Assembly (NCBI GenBank): GCA_023412275.1
Contig: JAEYNY010000009.1
Location: forward strand, 1 to 64,000
Length of the DNA: 64,000 nt
From: Bacillota bacterium
Lineage (GTDB): Bacteria > Bacillota > Clostridia > Acetivibrionales > DSM-1351
Reading direction: 5' to 3'
Both the position numbers and the translations under genes were made by a program. The stretch's first letter is position 1; the number at the start of each line of letters is the position of its first letter. The notes beneath the pieces were generated by a model. That model did no database searches. It was not told the origin of the DNA and worked only from the letters and a program-made list of their open reading frames with translations. Below, piece after piece: positions 31,569 through 38,681 of the stretch.

Positions 31569-32282
31569 ATGAAATTAAACGAAAGTGAAATTAAAAATAT
31601 AACAGAGGTCCTTATCAATTGTGAACTGTTTGAGAACTTTGACGGTAAATCAATTATTTCAATCCTTGAATGCTTCAGCCCAAAGGTTTACAGCTATAAC
31701 AAGGGAGATTATATAGTAATGGCAGGGGGCAGGTATCAAGGGGTGGGGATACTTTTGGAGGGTAACGGAGTTGTAACTAAGGAAAATGCTGCTGGAAATC
31801 GTGTAATGATGAGTCTCATCAAGCCGGGAAGTATTTTTGGTGAGGTCATTGCATTTTCCGGGACAGAAAAATGGCCTTCAAACGTTCAGGCTCAAACTAA
31901 TTGTCGAGTGATGTTTATAGAAAATGAAATGATCTTAAATCAATGCAGTGATGCTTGCTCTTATCATTCACAGCTTATAAGGAACCTTTTAAAAAGTGTT
32001 TCTACAAGGGCGATTATGCTTAACAGAAGAGTAGAATATCTTTCAATGAAAGGAATTAACTCCAAAATTGCGTCCTTTTTACTTGAAAACATGGGAAAGG
32101 CAGGCAGCAATACTTTCAGGCTTCCAGTAAACAGAAATGAAATGGCGGAATTTCTGAATATATCCAGGCCTTCCATGTCAAGAGAGATGGGAATAATGCG
32201 TGACATGGGTATTATTGAATTTCAGAAGGAAGCCGTAAAAATAATTGATGCTGAGAAATTGAAAAGCATGATAGAGGAATAA
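31569..32282 (+). CDS. Crp/Fnr-family transcriptional regulator
   Basis: A 237-residue regulator with a cyclic-nucleotide-like binding domain (about 15-135; GDYIVMAGGRYQGVGILLEG, IKPGSIFGEVIAF) and a C-terminal winged helix (about 165-235; NRNEMAEFLNISRPSMSREM is the recognition helix region). No N-terminal cysteine cluster of the Fnr type is present, so it is not a classical 4Fe-4S sensor by itself. Divergence from the ferredoxin-like gene suggests it controls that gene. GGAGGAAC lies before the ATG. Confidence 0.9.
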   Translation: MKLNESEIKNITEVLINCELFENFDGKSIISILECFSPKVYSYNKGDYIVMAGGRYQGVGILLEGNGVVTKENAAGNRVMMSLIKPGSIFGEVIAFSGTEKWPSNVQAQTNCRVMFIENEMILNQCSDACSYHSQLIRNLLKSVSTRAIMLNRRVEYLSMKGINSKIASFLLENMGKAGSNTFRLPVNRNEMAEFLNISRPSMSREMGIMRDMGIIEFQKEAVKIIDAEKLKSMIEE

Positions 32283-32308
32283 TTTTGTATGGAAAATATT
32301 GAACTTAT

Positions 32309-32347
32309 AATATTAATATGATATCATTTAGATATCATATTAATATT
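32309..32347 (+). terminator. AT-only hairpin after the Crp/Fnr gene
   Basis: A perfect 17-bp inverted repeat (arms 32309-32325 and 32331-32347, loop ATTTA) with only a few G/C pairs, followed by TTTAATTTGTTG. It is probably a weak terminator or a cruciform, and could also be an operator for the following SPFH gene. Confidence 0.55.
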
Positions 32348-32380
32348 TAATTTGTTGTTAATTTTGGGAGGTTGATAGTT

Positions 32381-33250
32381 ATGAAAGAAATTGAAGGAAA
32401 AACCGCTTCTGGTGGAAAAATTCTTTTAGGAGCATTTTTTATACTTATTTTGAGTATAGTTATTTTCGGAATAGGTGTATATAAAGAAGCTAATGTTTTA
32501 ATTGCACTGGGACTTGTTTTATTTATTGTGTTTATATTTATACTTCCCGGATTTTTTACTATTCAGCCTAATCAAGCTATGGTATTGATTCTTTTTGGAA
32601 AGTATACGGGAACTGTTAAAAAAGAAGGCTGGCACTGGGCTAATCCTTTTTGTTCAAAGAAAAAGATTTCATTAAGGTCAAGAAATATTAACGGAGAAAA
32701 AATAAAGGTTAACGATGAAATGGGTAATCCTATTGAAATAGCAGCAGTAATTGTTTGGAGAGTTGAAAATACCGTTGAGGCCATATTTGATGTAGATAAT
32801 TATGTTGACTATGTAAATGTACAGAGTGAGTCTGCTTTGAGACATTTGGCTGGAATGTATCCATATGACAATACCGAAGATACTCATACAATTTCATTAA
32901 GGGGAAGTACAGATGAGGTTGCAGAAGCGCTTAAAAACGAACTTCAGCAAAGGCTTGGAAAAGCAGGTGTAATTGTTGAGGAAGCAAGACTGTCTCATTT
33001 GGCATATGCACCGGAAATAGCTGCAGCAATGCTTCAAAGACAGCAAGCGGCTGCCATAATTGCTGCGAGACAGAAAATAGTTGAAGGTGCTGTTGGGATG
33101 GTTCAGATGGCACTTAACAAGCTTAGTGAAAATGAAATAGTGGAGCTTGACGAAGAAAGAAAGGCTGCAATGGTCAGCAACTTATTGGTGGTATTATGCG
33201 GTGAGAGAAATACACAGCCGGTTATAAACACCGGAACCTTGCATAACTAA
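32381..33250 (+). CDS. SPFH/band-7 membrane protein
   Basis: A 289-residue protein. Two adjacent N-terminal transmembrane helices (about 14-34 and 37-57) are followed by an SPFH domain (from about 60; FTIQPNQAMVLILFGKYTGT, KKEGWHWANPF) and a short helical tail (AAAMLQRQQAAAIIAARQKI). It resembles the prokaryotic band-7 proteins annotated as prohibitin-like or slipin-like, which form large ring assemblies at the membrane. ATG at 32381 is preferred: GGGAGG lies about 9 bases upstream. An Arc-like ribbon-helix-helix gene follows 16 bases later, a pairing often seen with this family. Confidence 0.88.
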   Translation: MKEIEGKTASGGKILLGAFFILILSIVIFGIGVYKEANVLIALGLVLFIVFIFILPGFFTIQPNQAMVLILFGKYTGTVKKEGWHWANPFCSKKKISLRSRNINGEKIKVNDEMGNPIEIAAVIVWRVENTVEAIFDVDNYVDYVNVQSESALRHLAGMYPYDNTEDTHTISLRGSTDEVAEALKNELQQRLGKAGVIVEEARLSHLAYAPEIAAAMLQRQQAAAIIAARQKIVEGAVGMVQMALNKLSENEIVELDEERKAAMVSNLLVVLCGERNTQPVINTGTLHN

Positions 33251-33265
33251 AAAGGCGATGGTAAT

Positions 33266-33451
33266 ATGGCGGAAAAAAAGACACTTTTACTTAGGCTCAG
33301 TCCCAAAATGTGGGAAGAAATATCGAAGTGGGCTGATGATGAATTCCGGTCTGTAAATGGCCAGATAGAGTATCTCATCAGTGAAGCACTTCGTAAACGT
33401 AATAAGTCAGCCCCCAAAACGGATTCCGACAAGGAAGAAGCTGACGGTTGA
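33266..33451 (+). CDS. Arc-like ribbon-helix-helix DNA-binding protein
   Basis: A 61-residue protein with the ribbon-helix-helix pattern: strand KKTLLLRLSPKMW, helix EEISKWADDEFRSV, helix NGQIEYLISEALRKR. The conserved NGQIEYLI motif matches Arc/ParD-type small repressors. It lies 16 bases downstream of the SPFH gene with GGCGATGG-type SD spacing. It most likely autoregulates the pair. It is not obviously an antitoxin, because no toxin gene is adjacent. Confidence 0.85.
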   Translation: MAEKKTLLLRLSPKMWEEISKWADDEFRSVNGQIEYLISEALRKRNKSAPKTDSDKEEADG

Positions 33452-33463
33452 TTAAATTAAGAG

Positions 33464-33500
33464 AAGACACGGCATAACAAAAAAAGCCGGGTCTTTTCCT
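33464..33500 (+). terminator. Intrinsic terminator after the SPFH-Arc pair
   Basis: AAGACACGGC pairs with GCCGGGTCTT (one mismatch) around an A-rich loop and is followed by TTCCTG. Confidence 0.75.
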
Positions 33501-33621
33501 GTTTAAGAATTTCTCTGATAAACTTTTACATTTCTTAATAAATAGTTAAAATTTTTATGCTATAATGTAGATTATATTGCAGCAAAATAAAAACAATATA
33601 TATTATGAAAGGACGTTTGAT

Positions 33622-34236
33622 TTGGATAAAGTCATGAAAATAGGTATTTGCGGAGGTACATTCGATCCTGTTCATGTTGGACATCTGGCAATTGCCGAAC
33701 TGGTCAGGGAAGAATTTGCATTGGATAAGGTATTATTTATACCATCGGGGAAACCGCCTCACAAAGACCTTGATTCAGTAACTGACCCTGTTCACAGATT
33801 GAACATGGTACAGTGTGCAGTGAGTACAAATCCAAACTTTGAAGCGGTTTCTATTGAGGTAGAACGCCGAGGATACACATATACGGTAGATACGCTTAAA
33901 CAGCTGCATGAACTTTATCCTAAGGGTACAGAGTTTTATTATATAATAGGTGCTGATGTAGTAATGGATCTTTTGAAATGGAAAAATGCGGATGAAGTGT
34001 TTACACTAACAAGTTTTATAGCATTAATGCGACCCGGGTTCAATGATGAAGAATTTAAGACACGTTTAACTTATTTAAAGAGCAAATATAATGTTAATAT
34101 TACAGGCTTTGAAGCGCCCTTAATTGAAATCTCATCAACCTTTATAAGAGATCGAATAAAAAGTGGAAAGTCTGTTAAATATTTTACAACTGAGCCTGTT
34201 GAAAGGTATATAAAGGAAAACAAATTATATATTTAA
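33622..34236 (+). CDS. nadD: Nicotinate-nucleotide adenylyltransferase
   Basis: Makes deamido-NAD from nicotinate mononucleotide and ATP. The protein carries the GICGGTFDPVHVGHLAI nucleotidyltransferase motif and ISSTFIRDR near the C-terminus. TTG at 33622 is chosen since AAAGGA lies 8 bases before it, giving 205 residues; the ATG at 33634 would be 20 bases from that SD. It is first in nadD-yqeK-LytR_C-rsfS, a conserved Firmicutes block. An AT-rich leader without a clear -35/-10 precedes it. Confidence 0.93.
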   Translation: MDKVMKIGICGGTFDPVHVGHLAIAELVREEFALDKVLFIPSGKPPHKDLDSVTDPVHRLNMVQCAVSTNPNFEAVSIEVERRGYTYTVDTLKQLHELYPKGTEFYYIIGADVVMDLLKWKNADEVFTLTSFIALMRPGFNDEEFKTRLTYLKSKYNVNITGFEAPLIEISSTFIRDRIKSGKSVKYFTTEPVERYIKENKLYI

Positions 34237-34247
34237 GAGGATGGAAA

Positions 34248-34829
34248 ATGAATTTTAGTGAAATGGATATACTGCTTAAAAAGTCCCTAAAACCGGGAAG
34301 GTACATTCATTCTGTTAATACTATGAAAGTCGCTGTTGAATTGGCTGAACATTATGGTGAGGATGTAGAAAAAGCTAAAGTGGCAGGACTTTTGCATGAT
34401 TGTGCTAAGAACTTTGATGACAATGAAACAAAGCTGTATTGTATTCAAAATCACATAGAACTCAGTCCTATTGAGGAAAAGCAGTTATTCCTTATGCATG
34501 GGGCAGTAGGTGCTGTAGTGGCAAGACAAAAGTACTGCGTGGACGATCCTGACGTACTAAATGCAATTAAGTATCATACTACCGGATTTGCAGGAATGAG
34601 TACAATGGATAAAATAATATTTCTGGCTGATTACATTGAGCCGGGAAGGACCCACGGCGATGTACAGGAAGCACGAAGTTTGGCATTCGTAGATTTGGAT
34701 CGTGCTTTGATAAGTGCTTTTAATAGTGTAATAAAATACGTTATTAGCCAAAATGGCTTAATTCATCCATTTACTATTGAGGCAAGAAACTATATATTAT
34801 TAATGACACAAAAAACTGAGGATAACTAG
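34248..34829 (+). CDS. yqeK: YqeK-type HD phosphohydrolase (Ap4A hydrolase)
   Basis: A 193-residue HD-domain enzyme; YqeK homologues split diadenosine tetraphosphate symmetrically into two ADP. The metal ligands appear as HSVNTMKVAVELAEHYG (first His), AGLLHDCAKNF (HD) and IIFLADYIEPGR (last Asp). SD GAGGATGG lies about 5 bases before the ATG, 12 bases after nadD. The order nadD-yqeK-rsfS is widely conserved. Confidence 0.93.
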   Translation: MNFSEMDILLKKSLKPGRYIHSVNTMKVAVELAEHYGEDVEKAKVAGLLHDCAKNFDDNETKLYCIQNHIELSPIEEKQLFLMHGAVGAVVARQKYCVDDPDVLNAIKYHTTGFAGMSTMDKIIFLADYIEPGRTHGDVQEARSLAFVDLDRALISAFNSVIKYVISQNGLIHPFTIEARNYILLMTQKTEDN

Positions 34830-34847
34830 TTTTGGAGATAATAAAAA

Positions 34848-35351
34848 ATGAGTAAATTTATTAAATTTGTATTTTATGCAGTAGGAACATTTTTGCTACT
34901 GTTTTCATCAATTATAGTAGGGGCGAATTTTTATAAAGATTCAGGTGTTTTCGACAAAAAGGTTGTTGAAGTAAAAAAGCAACCCGTCAAGCCTGCACCT
35001 GCATCAAAGACCCCCGGAAAAATAATAGTGGATAGCCAGCCAATTGAGGATTCCGCTAAAGACACCGCTGAAACAACAAAGAAGAGTGGAAAGACCACAG
35101 TTCAGGTTATTAATTGTACGGGTAAAAAAGGTCTCGCAGGAGAGGTTAAGACTATGCTTGTGGCACAGGGGTTTGAGGCAAGTGCCGAAACGGGCAAAGT
35201 TCAAAGTACTTCTCAAATAATTGTAAGAAAGAAAGGCATAAAGACAGGTGCAATCAGCAACATGTTAAAAATATCTAAGGTTTCAGAAGAAATACAGGCT
35301 GAACCCAATTTTGATATTACAATAATTCTTGGAAATGATTATAATCCTTAA
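34848..35351 (+). CDS. Membrane-anchored LytR C-terminal domain protein
   Basis: A 167-residue protein with one N-terminal transmembrane segment (about 7-29, FYAVGTFLLLFSSIIVGANF), a Lys/Pro/Thr linker, and a LytR_C domain from about 82 (VQVINCTGKKGLAGEVKTML, then SQIIVRKKG and ITIILGNDY). Such domains occur at the C-terminus of LytR-CpsA-Psr wall-teichoic acid ligases, but here the domain stands alone. It sits between yqeK and rsfS, as it does in other clostridia, and is probably an envelope protein. The partner is not shown. Confidence 0.85.
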   Translation: MSKFIKFVFYAVGTFLLLFSSIIVGANFYKDSGVFDKKVVEVKKQPVKPAPASKTPGKIIVDSQPIEDSAKDTAETTKKSGKTTVQVINCTGKKGLAGEVKTMLVAQGFEASAETGKVQSTSQIIVRKKGIKTGAISNMLKISKVSEEIQAEPNFDITIILGNDYNP

Positions 35352-35383
35352 TATAAAACAATCAGAAGATGAGGTGCAAAATA

Positions 35384-35728
35384 TTGGATTCAAAAACATT
35401 GGTAGACAAAATCGTGGCGGCCATGGAAGATAAGAAGGCAAAGGATATAAGCATAATTGATATTCATGATATTACTATTATTGCCGACTATTTTGTTATA
35501 TGCAGCGGTACATCCTCGACTCATATAAAGGCTATAGCTGATGAAGTAGATTTCAAACTGGCTGAAATGGGGTTGGAGGCACACCACAAGGAAGGTTACG
35601 ATTCTGCAAGATGGATTCTACTGGACTACGCTGACGTTGTAATTCATGTTTTCCATCAGGAAGACAGAGGGTTTTACAATCTGGAAAGACTATGGTCTGA
35701 CGGAGAAATGACTAGCATTAGATATTGA
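35384..35728 (+). CDS. rsfS: Ribosome silencing factor RsfS
   Basis: Binds L14 of the 50S subunit and blocks joining with 30S under nutrient limitation. The 114 residues include VDKIVAAMEDKKAKDISII, DYFVICSGTSSTHIKAIAD, EGYDSARWILLDYADVVIH and FHQEDRGFYNLERLW, all typical. TTG at 35384 is taken as the start because GAGGTG lies 6-7 bases upstream; an in-frame ATG at 35369 would precede that SD. It closes the nadD operon. Confidence 0.94.
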   Translation: MDSKTLVDKIVAAMEDKKAKDISIIDIHDITIIADYFVICSGTSSTHIKAIADEVDFKLAEMGLEAHHKEGYDSARWILLDYADVVIHVFHQEDRGFYNLERLWSDGEMTSIRY

Positions 35729-35761
35729 ACATTATAATAAGTTGTGCTTTAATATTATTGG

Positions 35762-35792
35762 GAAAAGCATTAACTATGCTTTTCTTATTTTA
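35762..35792 (+). terminator. Terminator after rsfS
   Basis: GAAAAGCAT / ATGCTTTTC, a 9-bp perfect stem with loop TAACT, followed by TTATTTTA. Confidence 0.85.
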
Positions 35793-35852
35793 TGCTGTTT
35801 TTGATAAGTAAAATAAACATTTAAATTTTTTTAATATTTATAATAAAAAGGA

Positions 35853-35872
35853 CAGGGTATTTAGCTATCCTG
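35853..35872 (+). promoter_or_regulatory. Small leader hairpin before the ABC-F gene
   Basis: CAGGGTA pairs with TATCCTG (one G-U pair) 18 bases before the start codon, in a GC-richer patch. It could modulate translation of the ABC-F gene. Confidence 0.4.
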
Positions 35873-35890
35873 CCTGGAAACGGAGATAAA

Positions 35891-37507
35891 ATGATTAGTG
35901 CAAACGGTGTCTCTCTTAGGTATGGGGGACGTGCTTTATTTGAAAATGTAAACATTAAATTTACCCAGGGAAACTGTTACGGATTAATAGGTGCCAATGG
36001 TGCCGGAAAATCAACCTTTCTAAAGATACTTTCCGGTGAAATTGAACCCAATAAGGGTGATATTTCAATTTCTCCCGGTGAGAGAATGGCTGTTTTAAAG
36101 CAGGATCATTACGCATACGATGAATTTGAAGTTATTAAAACTGTAATGATGGGCCACAAGCGATTGATTGAAATTATGGATGAAAAAGAAGTACTTTACG
36201 CAAAGTCTGATTTTACAGAGGAAGAAGGAATAAGACTTTCTGAGTTAGAAGGAGAATTTGCTGAGTTAAATGGATGGGAAGCAGAATCCGATGCTGCAAC
36301 GTTATTAAACGGATTAAATATCACAGAAGAGCATCACTATAAGCTTATGAAGGATCTTGACGCTAATCAGAAGGTAAGAGTACTTTTGGCTCAGGCTCTT
36401 TTTGGAAATCCTGATATACTATTATTGGACGAGCCTACCAACCATCTTGATATTGCGTCCATAACATGGCTTGAAAACTTTTTGGCCAATTTTGAAAATA
36501 TAGTTATTGTTGTATCCCATGATAGACACTTTTTGAATCAGGTGTGTACACATATTGCTGATATTGACTTTGGTAAGATTCAGCTATATGTGGGAAACTA
36601 CGATTTCTGGTATCAGTCAAGCCAGTTGGCACTTCAGCAGGCAAAAGACGCTAACAAAAAGACTGAGGCAAGAATAAAGGAATTGCAGGAATTTATTCAA
36701 AGGTTTAGTGCAAATGCCTCAAAATCAAAACAAGCTACTTCTCGTAAGAAGTTATTGGATAAACTAACACTTGAAGATATAAAACCTTCTTCAAGAAAGT
36801 ACCCTTTTGTAGATTTCAAGCCCGAGAGAGAAGCCGGAAACGATTTGCTCATGGTTAACGGGATTTCAAAGGAGATCGAAGGTGAAAAGCTTCTCAACGA
36901 CTTTAACCTTATAGTAAATAAGGGTGACAAGATAGCATTTGTCGGAACATACGGAAATGCTAAAACTACATTATTTAAAATTCTTACTGGTGAGATGGAA
37001 CCGGACAGTGGAGACTTTAAATGGGGTATAACTACGTCACAGGCTTATTTCCCAACGGACAACTCTGAATTCTTTGATGGTGTTGACCTAAATCTGGTGG
37101 ATTGGTTAAGGCAGTTCTCAAAGGATCAGACAGAGACCTTCCTTAGAGGCTGGCTTGGCAGAATGCTATTCTCAGGGGAAGAGGCTTTGAAAAAGGCTTC
37201 GGTACTCTCTGGAGGAGAAAAAGTTCGTTGTATGCTTTCAAAGATGATGCTTTCAGGTGCAAATGTACTTATTCTTGATGAGCCTACAAACCATCTGGAT
37301 TTGGAATCCATCACAGCACTGAACAACGGTCTGATTAACTATAAGGGAACAATTCTCTTTACTTCTCATGACCATGAGTTCGTTCAGACAATAGCTAACA
37401 GAATAGTTGAGATAACTCCAAAAGGAATTATCGACAGACAAATGACATATGATGAATATCTTGAAAATGAAGACATTGCAGCATTAAGAAAAGAAATGTG
37501 GTCTTAA
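35891..37507 (+). CDS. ABC-F ATPase, YkpA/YbiT-like
   Basis: A 538-residue soluble protein with two ABC domains and no transmembrane part, of the ABC-F type that acts on the ribosome in translation or antibiotic tolerance. NBD1: Walker A IGANGAGKSTFLKIL, Walker B LLLDEPTNHLD, but the signature reads LDANQKVRVLLAQALF instead of LSGGQ. NBD2: Walker A VGTYGNAKTTLF instead of G-x4-GKT, with a normal signature LSGGEKVRCML and ILDEPTNHLD. The linker between domains (about 245-305) is Lys/Ala-rich, as in ABC-F. The two altered motifs belong to the same composite ATP site. The closest match I recall is YkpA/YbiT, where similar changes recur. Confidence 0.92.
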   Translation: MISANGVSLRYGGRALFENVNIKFTQGNCYGLIGANGAGKSTFLKILSGEIEPNKGDISISPGERMAVLKQDHYAYDEFEVIKTVMMGHKRLIEIMDEKEVLYAKSDFTEEEGIRLSELEGEFAELNGWEAESDAATLLNGLNITEEHHYKLMKDLDANQKVRVLLAQALFGNPDILLLDEPTNHLDIASITWLENFLANFENIVIVVSHDRHFLNQVCTHIADIDFGKIQLYVGNYDFWYQSSQLALQQAKDANKKTEARIKELQEFIQRFSANASKSKQATSRKKLLDKLTLEDIKPSSRKYPFVDFKPEREAGNDLLMVNGISKEIEGEKLLNDFNLIVNKGDKIAFVGTYGNAKTTLFKILTGEMEPDSGDFKWGITTSQAYFPTDNSEFFDGVDLNLVDWLRQFSKDQTETFLRGWLGRMLFSGEEALKKASVLSGGEKVRCMLSKMMLSGANVLILDEPTNHLDLESITALNNGLINYKGTILFTSHDHEFVQTIANRIVEITPKGIIDRQMTYDEYLENEDIAALRKEMWS

Positions 37508-37532
37508 AATAAATTAGAAAATTCACATAACA

Positions 37533-37573
37533 AAAAATGTCCAAAGGTGAACTTTATCTTTGGGCATTTTTTT
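37533..37573 (+). terminator. Terminator after the ABC-F gene
   Basis: AATGTCCAAAG pairs with CTTTGGGCATT (one G-U pair) flanked by A and T runs. Confidence 0.88.
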
Positions 37574-37667
37574 ACATAAAATACACATACAGACTATTAT
37601 GTATTGTAATGTAAAATAAAATCGATTATAATCAAATTATAAGAAATAAAAGAATGGGTGAATTTTT

Positions 37668-38627
37668 ATGCGATATATAAAGGATTTACAGCCATACAAT
37701 AAATTCTGGGGGAACTGTATTGTAAATATGTTCCTTTCTATATTAACAAAAGTTGATTCCAGCTATGACCCCCTTGCATATCTCAATTATTATGAGTATA
37801 CATACTATCCTGATAATGTTTTTCATATAGACTATACTAGAGAGTATTACAATTTTTTCGCAGAAAATATTTTTAATTATGAATTTTTTAACTTTAAGAA
37901 TAAAGAAAATTTCATACAGGAATTTAAAGATATCCTCATGAACAACTTATATGTAACTCTTAATGTTGATTTATATAATTGGAATAAATACTGTTATTAT
38001 TATAATAAAATTCATACATCCCACTTCGCTTTTGTGACAGGTTTTGATGAAGAAAAAGATGTTTTTTATACATTTGAAGATGATGTAAACTTATTTTATG
38101 ATATAAGAGAAATTCCTACAAATGAAGTAATTCAAGCTTTTCATTCACCACTTAAACAAATTAAGACAGATTACAGAATTCTTACCTTTAAAAACGACTT
38201 TCTTCCTCCCTACGAAATAGACTTAAAACAATTTATAAGATGTACAGAGCAACTGATTTGCAATTTGGATATGCTTATAGAAAAGCAGGAAGTTGTGAAC
38301 AAAACAATGATAAATGAGGACCCATCTAAGGTTCATCATTACAATTATGAGTTTTCAAAGATAGCAAACAGGGTAAAAGGGAACAAGCTATTGCTTTGCA
38401 CACTAAAGGATAAGGGACTATTGGATAAACCCCTAACCGATGAATTGAACAAAGTATTGGACGAGTCCTGTATCACCTGGAAAAATATTCAGGGTGTATA
38501 TCTTAAACATTGCCTGAGAAATAACTTTTCAGAACTTGATAGCATAGAGGATAAAATTGCAGATGCCTTTATGACTGAAAAAGAAGTGTGGGAAAAAGTT
38601 GTTGAAAACATAAAAAGGCCGGAATAA
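37668..38627 (+). CDS. BtrH-N-terminal-like / C39-like cysteine-peptidase-fold protein (orphan)
   Basis: A 319-residue soluble protein with no signal peptide. Tyr, Phe and Asn are frequent in the first 150 residues. The start YNKFWGNCIVNMFLSIL places a Cys near residue 18, and a later HTSHFAFVTGFDEEKDVFY carries His, a pattern like the Cys-His dyad of the papain/C39 fold seen in BtrH-type acyltransferases. The rest (about 190-319) is helical and charged. It is not in an obvious biosynthetic cluster: an ABC-F gene lies upstream and a converging acyl-CoA ligase downstream. GGGTGA precedes the ATG. The assignment is tentative and the substrate unknown. Confidence 0.55.
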   Translation: MRYIKDLQPYNKFWGNCIVNMFLSILTKVDSSYDPLAYLNYYEYTYYPDNVFHIDYTREYYNFFAENIFNYEFFNFKNKENFIQEFKDILMNNLYVTLNVDLYNWNKYCYYYNKIHTSHFAFVTGFDEEKDVFYTFEDDVNLFYDIREIPTNEVIQAFHSPLKQIKTDYRILTFKNDFLPPYEIDLKQFIRCTEQLICNLDMLIEKQEVVNKTMINEDPSKVHHYNYEFSKIANRVKGNKLLLCTLKDKGLLDKPLTDELNKVLDESCITWKNIQGVYLKHCLRNNFSELDSIEDKIADAFMTEKEVWEKVVENIKRPE

Positions 38628-38666
38628 TAGAAATTCTTATAAATTCTATTATTCCGGCTTCTTTAC
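38612..38666 (+). terminator. Bidirectional terminator between the orphan and ligase genes
   Basis: GCCGGAATAATAGAA and TTCTATTATTCCGGC form a perfect 15-bp stem. The stop codon of the orphan gene lies in the left arm, and the ligase stop lies 16 bases beyond on the other strand. Confidence 0.85.
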
Positions 38667-38681
38667 TTATGTATTATAAAA

